From Flavobacterium sp. M31R6 (GTDB taxonomy: Bacteria > Bacteroidota > Bacteroidia > Flavobacteriales > Flavobacteriaceae), in contig NZ_CP054141.1 of assembly GCF_013284035.1 (NCBI RefSeq), positions 1,240,001 to 1,304,000 on the forward strand: a stretch of 64,000 nt of DNA. The letters are read 5' to 3'. Both the position numbers and the translations under genes were made by a program. The notes under the pieces were generated by a model. It did not search any database, was not told the origin of the DNA, and saw nothing but the letters and a program-made list of their open reading frames with translations. Below are positions 27,083 through 34,652 of this stretch, in pieces (the stretch's first letter is position 1; the number at the start of each line of letters is the position of its first letter).

Positions 27083-27613
27083 ATGAAAATACTAAAATTT
27101 ATAGGTTTAGGAATGATTAGTCTTATCGTATTATTACTAATCATCGCGCTCTTCATCCCAAACGATTATACCGTTTCGGTTTCAACAACCATTAATAAGC
27201 CAAAGCAAGTGGTTTTTGATTATGTGAAATTGGTCAAAAATCAAGAGAATTACAGTATTTGGGTTATGCAAGATCCAGATGTAAACATGGACTATCAAGG
27301 CATGGATGGAACTGTTGGGTTCAAAGCTTCTTGGGACAGCAAAGATGATAATGTTGGAGCAGGTTCGCAACAGATTACAGCTGTTTCTGAAGATAGAATC
27401 GATGTCGATTTGCATTTTGAGCGACCGATGAAAGGTGATGACAAAGCAAGCACGCTATTGGAATCTATATCAGCAAATGAAACAAAAGTTACTGCTGAAT
27501 TTTATGGTCATTCATCTTATCCAATGAATTTGATGAACTTTGTAGGAGGAAAAATCATTAAAGATGCCGAAACTCAAAATCTAGCCAATTTGAAAAAGAT
27601 ATTGGAAAAATAG
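27083..27613 (+). CDS. Membrane-anchored SRPBCC family protein
   Basis: A 176-residue protein with one N-terminal hydrophobic segment (about 4-26) followed by a polyketide-cyclase/START-like domain: TINKPKQVVFDYVKLVKNQENYSIWVMQDP, then GFKASWDSKDDNVGAGSQQI. The helix may be an anchor with the domain facing the periplasm, or an uncleaved signal. It starts 10 bases after the VOC gene, so the three small genes likely form an operon. The ligand is unknown. Confidence 0.85.
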   Translation: MKILKFIGLGMISLIVLLLIIALFIPNDYTVSVSTTINKPKQVVFDYVKLVKNQENYSIWVMQDPDVNMDYQGMDGTVGFKASWDSKDDNVGAGSQQITAVSEDRIDVDLHFERPMKGDDKASTLLESISANETKVTAEFYGHSSYPMNLMNFVGGKIIKDAETQNLANLKKILEK

Positions 27614-27713
27614 TGATGAGTTGTCGCTTAAAGTGATTATCGAATAAAATAAAAGTCATTCAAAAATCTAATTTGAATGACTTTTACTTTTATATAGAAA
27701 TAGTAACAGGTTT

Positions 27714-27854
27714 CTAGGTATCAAGACCTTTGTTAATATTGGTTTTAGGAGTAGTTTTGACACATGTTTTTCCGCCATTACCACCACAAATATGACTGGA
27801 GGAGCTACAGGAAGTAATCATTATAACAGTTAGTAAAAGGAATATTTTTTTCAT
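27714..27854 (-). CDS. Small lipoprotein, 46 residues
   Basis: A small gene on the minus strand just before the GH3-family gene region. It encodes a 46-residue peptide with a signal peptide and lipobox Cys16 (VIMITSC), then a Ser run, HICGGNGGKTC and a TPKTNINKGLDT tail. The mature peptide would be about 30 residues with two further cysteines. I know of similar tiny lipoproteins in flavobacteria but no function. The start ATG fits directly after the GH3-family gene stop (six bases), so it may be read through from that gene. Confidence 0.6.
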   Translation of the reverse strand: MKKIFLLLTVIMITSCSSSSHICGGNGGKTCVKTTPKTNINKGLDT

Positions 27855-27860
27855 AGTGGC

Positions 27861-29375
27861 TTAGTTTTGCATTTTTTTCAATTGTTCGAGATAATCTCTT
27901 TTGTTGGATAATCTAGGAATTTTGTGTTGCCCTCCGAGTTTGTCACACTCTTTGAGCCAATCATAAAACAATCGTTCTCGCGCCACATTAATTACAAGTG
28001 GATTAAGAGTCATATTGTTGTAGCGTTTTGCTTCGTAATCGGAGTTTAAAGACTGCAGCGTTTCATCCAGCGCTTTTTGAAAAGCGGCAATGTCTTTTGG
28101 CTTTTTCTTAAATTCTATCATCCATTCGTGGCCTCCTTTTTCTTTGTCTTTCATGAATATTGGGGCAACGGTATAATCTACCACTTCGGTTTCAGTGATT
28201 TGGCAGGCTTTGGCTATGGCCTGATCGGTATTTTCTACCATTAATTCTTCGCCAAACACATTGATATGATGTTTGGTTCTTCCAGTAACTCTGATGCGAT
28301 ATGGATTTAAAGAAGTAAATCGAACCGTGTCGCCTATTAAATAGCGCCATAAACCGCCATTGGTAGTAATCACCATCGCATAATTCTTGAACAATTGAAC
28401 ATCCGCTAATCGAACGGCTTTTTGTTCAGGAGTGCCAAAAGTATCCATCGGGATAAATTCATAAAAAATTCCGTAATCGAGCATTAACAATAAATCACTG
28501 GAATTATTCAAGTCCTGAATGGCGAAGAAACCTTCGGAGGCATTATAGATTTCGTAGTATTTAAATTGGTTGTGAGGCAGTATTTTTTGGTATTGTTCCC
28601 TGTAAGGATCAAAACTTACACCTCCGTGGAAATACACTTCCAAGTTGGGCCACACTTCCATAAGGTTTGTTTTTCCTGTTTCTTCCAATATTTTGTTCAA
28701 TAGCACCAACATCCAAGAAGGAACACCAGCAAAGCTGGTTACATTTTCATTTTTGGTTTCGTTGATGATTGCGCCTATTTTGGTTTCCCATTCGCTCATC
28801 AAAGAAATTTTGCTGCTGGGCGTACTGCTGAATTCGGCCCAAATAGGCATGTTCTCGATCAAAATCGCTGATAAGTCTCCAAAAAAAGTATTGTTGTTTT
28901 CGTAAATCTGAGAACTTCCTCCCAAACGGAGGCTTTTACCCACAAACATTTCAGATTCTTCGTTGTTGTTCAAATACAAACACAATAAATCCTTGCTGCC
29001 TTTGTAATGGCAATCCTCAAGTGCTTCGTTACTTACCGGTATAAATTTACTTTTGGCATTGGTCGTACCGCTTGATTTGGCAAACCATTTTATTGGGGTT
29101 TCCCAAAGCACGTTTTGTTCGCCTTTTCGGGTGCGTTCTATCAGGGGTTCCAAATCTTCGTAGGTCGAAATCGGAATTCTTTCGGTAAAGGTTTGGTATG
29201 ATTTTATGGATGCATAATCATATTGTTTGCCAAAAACCGTTTCTTCGGAGGAACGGATTAGATTCATCAACAATTCTTCCTGAACCTCATTGGGATACTT
29301 CAAGAAAAGTTCAATCTGGTGAATTCTTTGTTTTAAAAACCAAGAAGCGATGGAATTGATAAATGATAAAGGCAT
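27861..29375 (-). CDS. GH3-family acyl-adenylating-like protein
   Basis: A 504-residue protein of the GH3 family named after plant auxin-responsive amidosynthetases, related to the ANL acyl-adenylating enzymes. Visible blocks: KWFAKSSGTTNAKSKFIPVS (phosphate-binding loop, about 100-120), YNASEGFFAIQD near 280 and GRTKHHINVFGEELMVENTD near 370, matching nucleotide-binding motifs of the superfamily. The bacterial substrate is unknown; it probably joins a carboxylate to an amine or thiol. It is divergent from the DUF2797 gene, with overlapping promoters and matched leader sequences. Confidence 0.9.
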   Translation of the reverse strand: MPLSFINSIASWFLKQRIHQIELFLKYPNEVQEELLMNLIRSSEETVFGKQYDYASIKSYQTFTERIPISTYEDLEPLIERTRKGEQNVLWETPIKWFAKSSGTTNAKSKFIPVSNEALEDCHYKGSKDLLCLYLNNNEESEMFVGKSLRLGGSSQIYENNNTFFGDLSAILIENMPIWAEFSSTPSSKISLMSEWETKIGAIINETKNENVTSFAGVPSWMLVLLNKILEETGKTNLMEVWPNLEVYFHGGVSFDPYREQYQKILPHNQFKYYEIYNASEGFFAIQDLNNSSDLLLMLDYGIFYEFIPMDTFGTPEQKAVRLADVQLFKNYAMVITTNGGLWRYLIGDTVRFTSLNPYRIRVTGRTKHHINVFGEELMVENTDQAIAKACQITETEVVDYTVAPIFMKDKEKGGHEWMIEFKKKPKDIAAFQKALDETLQSLNSDYEAKRYNNMTLNPLVINVARERLFYDWLKECDKLGGQHKIPRLSNKRDYLEQLKKMQN

Positions 29376-29398
29376 CGGGATTTATGATTTATGATTGA

Positions 29399-29417
29399 AG
29401 ATTAACGATTTCTGATT
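29399..29417 (-). repeat. Shared 19-base leader repeat, copy upstream of the GH3-family gene
   Basis: Read toward the GH3-family gene, this is AATCAGAAATCGTTAATCT, identical to 29562-29580 read toward the DUF2797 gene. It lies 23 bases before the GH3-family start codon. Confidence 0.8.
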
Positions 29418-29450
29418 TTTACCTTTTAATAAAAGACAAAAAATTAAGAT

Positions 29451-29480
29451 TTGGATATCGATTTACAAATATTAACTTTG
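29451..29480 (+). promoter_or_regulatory. Promoter of the DUF2797 gene
   Basis: TTG at 29451-29453, 19-base spacer and TAACTTTG at 29473-29480, an exact match to the Bacteroidota consensus. The predicted transcript start is near 29487. Confidence 0.65.
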
Positions 29481-29489
29481 CTTTTGTAT

Positions 29490-29518
29490 CAAAAATAGTG
29501 TTTTTTTATAAAAAACAA
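29490..29518 (-). promoter_or_regulatory. Promoter of the GH3-family gene
   Basis: On the minus strand: TTG at 29518-29516, 18-base spacer, TATTTTTG at 29497-29490. It faces the DUF2797 promoter, and the two predicted start points fall within a few bases of each other. Confidence 0.5.
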
Positions 29519-29561
29519 TTCTATTTCGGGTAAAGATTCCATTTAGGAATAGAAATCGAAT

Positions 29562-29580
29562 AATCAGAAATCGTTAATCT
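29562..29580 (+). repeat. Shared 19-base leader repeat, copy upstream of the DUF2797 gene
   Basis: Identical over 19 bases to the copy in front of the divergent GH3-family gene. Both copies then continue with similar CAATCxxAAATC segments up to the start codon. Confidence 0.8.
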
Positions 29581-29596
29581 ACAATCTAAAATCCCA

Positions 29597-30391
29597 ATGA
29601 CTTACCAAGGCGTACTTTCTAAAATGCAAACCGAATTTGGAAATCCTATTCAATATTATTTGGTTTTCGAAAACAGTTTTTTGAACATGAATCAAGTATT
29701 GAACAAAGAGTTGGAAATTAACTTCGAGGGATACCAATGTTTGAATTGCGGCAAAAAGAAAAAAATATACCGCCAAGGTTTCTGTTACGATTGTTTCTAT
29801 TCGAGTCCTGCAGTGGGCGATTGGATTATGAAACCCGAGTTGAGCACCGCGCATCTTGGGATTGAAGACCGTGATTTGGCATACGAGGAGCAGGTGCAGT
29901 TGCAACCGCATATTGTTTATTTGGCCTTGTCGAGCGAAGTAAAAGTTGGGGTGACCCGAAAAACGCAAGTGCCCACACGATGGATTGATCAAGGCGCGAG
30001 CCAGGCCATTTCAATTGTCGAAGTGCCCAATCGTTACTTGGCCGGAATTACAGAGGTCGCTCTCAAAAGCCATTATACTGATAAAACCAATTGGCGCAAA
30101 ATGATCCAAAACGACATAGTTCATGTGGATTTAGTCGCCGAGAAATTAAAACTCGAAAAGTTAATCCCCGCCGAGGTGCAGGAATTTTATCATTTGGAGA
30201 AAAATGATGTTTACCAAATGCATTTCCCGGTATTGAATTACCCAAAAAAAGTAAACAGTCTTAACCTTGAAAAAGAGCATAATTTCAAAGGGAAACTAGT
30301 AGGGATTAAAGGGCAATACCTCATTTTTGAAGACGGAACCGTTTTCAATGTCCGAAGTTTTGAGGGTTATGTAGTTCGTCTGGAAATTTAA
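29597..30391 (+). CDS. DUF2797-domain protein
   Basis: A 264-residue protein. A treble-clef-like zinc motif CLNCGKKKKIYRQGFCYDCF lies at about residues 49-68, followed by a conserved block PHIVYLALSSEVKVGVTRKTQVPTRWIDQGA (about 115-145) that recalls a GIY-YIG-like endonuclease core (Y-L, then K-V-G-V-T-R). The zinc motif and this block together define DUF2797 as I know it. No experimental function is known to me; nucleic-acid binding is plausible. It is divergent from the GH3-family gene. Confidence 0.85.
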   Translation: MTYQGVLSKMQTEFGNPIQYYLVFENSFLNMNQVLNKELEINFEGYQCLNCGKKKKIYRQGFCYDCFYSSPAVGDWIMKPELSTAHLGIEDRDLAYEEQVQLQPHIVYLALSSEVKVGVTRKTQVPTRWIDQGASQAISIVEVPNRYLAGITEVALKSHYTDKTNWRKMIQNDIVHVDLVAEKLKLEKLIPAEVQEFYHLEKNDVYQMHFPVLNYPKKVNSLNLEKEHNFKGKLVGIKGQYLIFEDGTVFNVRSFEGYVVRLEI

Positions 30392-30473
30392 AGGTGTTAT
30401 TTTTAAAAGGGTTTACTGGGTCAGTTCGCTAAAGCTACTATTGACCATTTTTGGTATCCAATTATGCTTAAAC

Positions 30474-30575
30474 TTGTCATTTTGACGGAGGAGAAATCTC
30501 AGCAAGTAGCTCCGTACAGCGTGTGTGTACTTTGTGGAATAGCTAACTGAGATTTCTCCTCCTTCGAAATGACAA
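30474..30575. repeat. Palindromic dispersed-type repeat, about 100 bases
   Basis: In the 309-base gap after the DUF2797 gene. Arms 30474-30502 and 30547-30575 are inverted copies matching at 27 of 29 positions, with a 44-base centre. The core GAGGAGAAATCTCAG and the ATGACAA ends recall a palindromic family I have seen scattered in Bacteroidota genomes. No frame in it looks like a gene. The rest of the gap (30576-30700) contains a CCAAATCGC segment discussed in findings. Confidence 0.7.
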
Positions 30576-30700
30576 TATTGTCCGCAGATACTGCATATGA
30601 TAGCGTGGATTTGGCAAATCATCCCAAATACAAAATCAACTATTAAGCCAATTGCCCAAATCGCTTGTGGTAGGTGTTATAAGTCGCTGTTTTTCTTCCG

Positions 30701-31411
30701 TCATATGTCAAGCGTTATGGTTAATGGTTTATGGTCACTGTATTTTGTCCACCTTTCATAAGTTCCAATTTCAACATTTTCTAATTTGTCAATAAGATTT
30801 AAAGACGCAAAGCAGAAATCAATATGATATGGTCTGTCAATTTTTCGGTGCATGAAAAGGGTATTATCTTTTTCCTTTCCTTGGGTTTGATTGTGAAAAT
30901 GATGATAAGTGCTGAAAATATTTTTGTTTTTTAAATAGTCAACAAGGTTTGAGTGGTTGTAAACTCTGTTTGGTTTGTCCCAAATTGAATTGCTATTAAA
31001 GTCGCCCGCAAGAATTACATTTTCATAGTCTAATAAGTTGCTGTAAAAATGAACAGCATTCCATACCTGCTCCGTATAGCAATCGTGTTTCTCAGGTTTT
31101 TGCGACCATATTGCAAAAACTATCAAAGTGATTTTTTCATTGTAAACAGATAATGGCAAAACGTATTTGAAGTCTGGGTTATGATTGTCGAGTAGTTTAA
31201 TTTTGAAGTCGCCAAATGAAAAAACTCCAATGCCTTTATGTGGATTGTTGCCATACCAAAAAACGTCATTTGGTTGTTTTGTGTCAATTCCGAATACAAG
31301 TCGTTCTTGATTTTCGCACTCAGGCACAATTAGAATGTCTGGCTGTTCAGTCAGAATAAATTTCGCTTTTTTACGGAAAGCCATATTACAGTTCCAAGTT
31401 ATTATTTTCAT
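30701..31411 (-). CDS. Endonuclease/exonuclease/phosphatase-family protein
   Basis: A 236-residue protein of the EEP fold (Mg-dependent phosphodiesterases such as exonuclease III and DNase I relatives). It has KIITWNCNMAFRKK at the start, PDILIVPECEN with the metal-binding Glu at about 36, LAGDFNSNSIWDK near 155 and YSDHKPLTITLDI at the C-terminus with the catalytic Asp-His pair. The ATG at 31411 is chosen because MKIITWN is the family start. There is no signal peptide. It stands alone between repeat elements, which suggests acquisition by transfer (inference). The substrate is unknown. Confidence 0.85.
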   Translation of the reverse strand: MKIITWNCNMAFRKKAKFILTEQPDILIVPECENQERLVFGIDTKQPNDVFWYGNNPHKGIGVFSFGDFKIKLLDNHNPDFKYVLPLSVYNEKITLIVFAIWSQKPEKHDCYTEQVWNAVHFYSNLLDYENVILAGDFNSNSIWDKPNRVYNHSNLVDYLKNKNIFSTYHHFHNQTQGKEKDNTLFMHRKIDRPYHIDFCFASLNLIDKLENVEIGTYERWTKYSDHKPLTITLDI

Positions 31412-31615
31412 TCTGTCTTTAGTGGTTGTGTCGTTTGTTACAGTTACTTGCAACTCCTAAATATGCTATACAAACCTTGATATATAAAACCCAAAATTGG
31501 AGAACTTGGCAAAAGTTTGTTTCTATTTGTATTTTTTCAAATATAAAAAATAATAATAGCAATCCTACTTTTTCTTAATAACCTTTTAATGATTACTAAA
31601 AAGCCTAATCTTTCC

Positions 31616-31690
31616 CTTTAGCCCCGATAGTAGTGAAAATCCTCCCGATTTTTCTTCGGGAGATTGCAACGGATAGCGGGAACCATGTTG
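31616..31690 (+). ncRNA. Structured intergenic element B (GATAG-hairpin-GGATAGC class)
   Basis: In the 392-base gap between the endonuclease-like gene and the AsmA gene. GCCCCGATAGTAG is followed by GTGAAAATC, a perfect seven-pair hairpin CTCCCGA/TCGGGAG (31642-31648 with 31656-31662), then GATTGCAACGGATAGCGGGA. CCCG (31623-31626) and CGGG (31677-31680) can close an outer stem. Its layout matches element A near 22.15 kb. The remaining gap holds only AT-rich sequence and a terminator. Confidence 0.55.
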
Positions 31691-31743
31691 CTAAAAGAGC
31701 CCAATTTTTCTGCTCCAAAATCAAATATTGTAACTCAGGTTAA

Positions 31744-31786
31744 TAAAAAAACCGCCTCACAATACAAAAATGGAGGCGGCTTTTAG
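31744..31786. terminator. Terminator of the AsmA gene (bidirectional shape)
   Basis: Stem CCGCCTC with GAGGCGG, flanked by A and T runs on both sides. On the minus strand it lies about 20 bases past the AsmA stop. Confidence 0.8.
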
Positions 31787-31803
31787 TTTTAATTTTAAAC
31801 AAT

Positions 31804-34434
31804 TTATGGTGCTGCAGGTTCTGCAGGTTTTTTCTTTTTAAACAAACCATTGATTAAATCCCCGGCTTTCTTTTTTATATCTTCTTTTTGGGCATTTTGG
31901 GCATTGGTTTTTGTTGTGTCAGTGCTTGGTTTTGCGTTGGTGTTTAGGTATTTATCCAATGCTGAACTTCCTTTTTTAAGCAATTTATCTGATTGTTGTT
32001 TGGCCAATTGCATCGTTAAGTTGGTCATTACCGTTTTCATATCCGTCGAGATTTTCGGACTGCTGAATGACCCAGTCATCAATGCCGTTACAGGAATGTT
32101 GTCAAATTTGGCAGCATCCGCGGGCGACATTTTTGAGATATAGGCATTGGCTTCTTTACCAAGGTATTTGGCAGGAACATTAAACTTGATGTTGTAATCC
32201 ATACTTTGGTCAAAACCATGCGTACCAGCAACAACCGCCTTTATGTCTTGGTATTTAATCTCAAATGGTTTTACGTTTACTTTTCCGTCTTTAAAAGTAA
32301 GAGCTGCTTTGATGTCATTAAGATTCACTTTGTTTAAATCAATAAATTTCAAATTGGAGGTCAATGCTGTTAACAAAGTCGAATTGTTCGAGTTTATGGT
32401 TGTAGAAAGTAATTGCCCAATCAAATCACCTGAGATTGTTTTCAAATCTGGAGTCATTTCAGTGGCATCTAGATTTCCGTTCAATTTGATGGTAGTGTTT
32501 ATTTTTCCATTTACGATTCCGGCAATTGGAGCTATTTTTTTCAACATATCCAATTGGGTGAAACTTTGTTGAATATCAACTTGGTTCAGGTTTAAATTCA
32601 TGTCGAAAATTGGTGTTTTTCCTTTTGTGGAAACGGATCCACTGGCGCCTATATTTCCACCAAAAATTGACGTTTTTACATTTTCCAACGTAACTTTCTC
32701 GTCTTTTATAATCATTTTTCCCGACACATCTTTTAGAGTAAGGTTGTCATACAAAACCGTATTGGCTTTTGCGGTAAGCGTACAATTTAAGAAAGCTGGT
32801 ATTTTTAATGGTTCTGATTTCTTTGTTTTTGCAGTTGTGGCTTCAGTTGTTCCTGTAGCCGCAGGAGCAGTGCTGGTTGTCATGAAATCACTAACAGCAA
32901 GTTGGTTTGAAGACAGGTTGAAATTACCTTTTAGCTCTTGTTTTCTGAACAGGAAACCATAAAAATTATCCAAAACACCCGTTACGCTTAGGTCACTTTT
33001 TCCTGTTTTGGCATTGAATTGTTTCAAATGCACCTGGCTTGGGTTGAATTGAACTAATGCATTACTGATAGTCATATTTTTACCATTGGCGTCAGCATAA
33101 TTGAATCCGGTCAAACCGATGGTTCCCGCATTGTTTATGTTTTGGTATTGGCTTTTTTCTACCGAAGCCATATCGAATTTGGTCGTTACATCCGCTTTCA
33201 AAATTCCGGTAAGCGGTTTGTCCAGTTTGATAGGATAGGCTTTAGAAAGATTGGCTAAGTTTATGGTTCCTTTCAAAGCGGCATCAACCAAAGCATTGGT
33301 GCTGATGTTTTTGATGTTAGCTTTTGCATTAAAAACATCTTGGTCTATTCGGAAGGAGAGCTTATCAAGATTAACATAAGTATCATTCATTAGCCCAGTT
33401 TCGTTTACAATCTTAGTGTCAATAATAATGCTTTGAACTGATTTTGGTAAGCTTGGATATTGAAAAGAACTGTTATTGGAAGCTATGGCAATGTTGAATT
33501 TTGGAATGGTGGTGTCTGTTAGCATTCCTTTTGCAAAACCGCTAACCGTAAAATCTCCTGTCGTTTTTACACCTTCTAAACTGGAAGAATAAGCAGCCGG
33601 AATCAATCCCAAGAAGTTCTTGAATGAGGAAGTCGGGGTTTTGAATTTCAAATCATAGACTTGTCCCGCATCGACCAATTGTATAAAACCGTCAAACTCT
33701 AACGGCAATTGATTGATTAAAGCTTTGTTCTCCTTAAAAGTGTATTTGCTTTTCTCTAAATCAATCCCAAGAACCGCATCTAGTGACAAGGAAACATTCT
33801 TCATGTAATTGATTTTGCCCATATCAAATGATACTTTAGCTGTTGACTTGGTGTTTAAATCCAATTTTGAGTTGCTAAAATCTCCAGTTCCTTCGTGATT
33901 CAAGCTGTCAATGACCATTCTCATTTGCGAAGCTTGGTCAAAGTATTGGAACTTGAAATTCTCAATTTGATATTTCTGTATTTTCAATGACAGAGGTTTG
34001 CTTTTTCCTTTTTCTTCGGGTTTATCGTCTTTCAAGGCAATGTCAAAATTCCCGATCCCGTCTTTGTTGAATATGATGTTGATGAAACCGTTTTTGGACG
34101 TGATTCCTTCAATTTGCATGGCTTCATCCTTGCCCTTAAACAATTCTTTGATGGACATTTTAAGGTTCAATTCGCCTAATGAAACCAAAGTGTCTCCTTC
34201 AAAAGGAGCCTTGTTGATGATCAATAATTTATCCAGTGTAACTGTCGCTTTAGGAAAATTTTTGAACAGACTCAAATCGGCATCGGAAAAGGAAACTTTT
34301 GCATCTACTTTTTCGTTGATGGCTTCGGTAATTTTGGCTTTTATTTGATCTTTAAAGAAATACGGAATGGCAAATAGGGAAGCGACTAGCACTACCAATG
34401 TAATTCCAACGATTTTTAAAATTTTCTTTAGCAT
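31804..34434 (-). CDS. AsmA-family envelope protein
   Basis: An 876-residue protein with a single N-terminal membrane segment (about 5-27), then the AsmA opening KAKITEAINEKVDAKVSFSDADLSLFKNFPKATVTLDKLLI, and a very long run of beta-strand repeats ending in an AsmA-like C-terminal domain (about 560-810: IFGGNIGASGSVSTKGKTPIFDMNL, DLIGQLLSTTINSNN, ADKFDNIPVTALMTG). The tail (about 820-876) is low complexity, rich in Lys/Ala/Pro. AsmA-like proteins are thought to bridge the membranes and help move phospholipids. It is likely monocistronic. Confidence 0.9.
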   Translation of the reverse strand: MLKKILKIVGITLVVLVASLFAIPYFFKDQIKAKITEAINEKVDAKVSFSDADLSLFKNFPKATVTLDKLLIINKAPFEGDTLVSLGELNLKMSIKELFKGKDEAMQIEGITSKNGFINIIFNKDGIGNFDIALKDDKPEEKGKSKPLSLKIQKYQIENFKFQYFDQASQMRMVIDSLNHEGTGDFSNSKLDLNTKSTAKVSFDMGKINYMKNVSLSLDAVLGIDLEKSKYTFKENKALINQLPLEFDGFIQLVDAGQVYDLKFKTPTSSFKNFLGLIPAAYSSSLEGVKTTGDFTVSGFAKGMLTDTTIPKFNIAIASNNSSFQYPSLPKSVQSIIIDTKIVNETGLMNDTYVNLDKLSFRIDQDVFNAKANIKNISTNALVDAALKGTINLANLSKAYPIKLDKPLTGILKADVTTKFDMASVEKSQYQNINNAGTIGLTGFNYADANGKNMTISNALVQFNPSQVHLKQFNAKTGKSDLSVTGVLDNFYGFLFRKQELKGNFNLSSNQLAVSDFMTTSTAPAATGTTEATTAKTKKSEPLKIPAFLNCTLTAKANTVLYDNLTLKDVSGKMIIKDEKVTLENVKTSIFGGNIGASGSVSTKGKTPIFDMNLNLNQVDIQQSFTQLDMLKKIAPIAGIVNGKINTTIKLNGNLDATEMTPDLKTISGDLIGQLLSTTINSNNSTLLTALTSNLKFIDLNKVNLNDIKAALTFKDGKVNVKPFEIKYQDIKAVVAGTHGFDQSMDYNIKFNVPAKYLGKEANAYISKMSPADAAKFDNIPVTALMTGSFSSPKISTDMKTVMTNLTMQLAKQQSDKLLKKGSSALDKYLNTNAKPSTDTTKTNAQNAQKEDIKKKAGDLINGLFKKKKPAEPAAP

Positions 34435-34590
34435 ATAGGTTGAATAATTTGGGTTATTTATACAAAAATAAGGGTTTATGATGTTTTGACTTATAAATTT
34501 ATCATACGAAGTTAATATTTGTTTTTTTAATTGATTATCGTATCGCCATTCTTTAATCTTATTTTATGATTTTAGAATAGTGGCAATTTT

Positions 34591-34634
34591 ATAAAAAAAA
34601 GAAACCCTTTCAGTTTTTTAGTCTGAAAGGGTTT
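34591..34634 (-). terminator. Terminator of sppA
   Basis: Perfect 12-bp stem AAACCCTTTCAG with CTGAAAGGGTTT, followed on the minus strand by a T run; about 19 bases past the sppA stop. Confidence 0.88.
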
Positions 34635-34652
34635 ATGATATGCAAAATAAAA

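Noticed and set aside
30640..30690. A classical integron attC site
   Set aside because: The core does not match RYYYAAC/GTTRRRY and no integrase is visible, so it is listed only as a boundary-like sequence.
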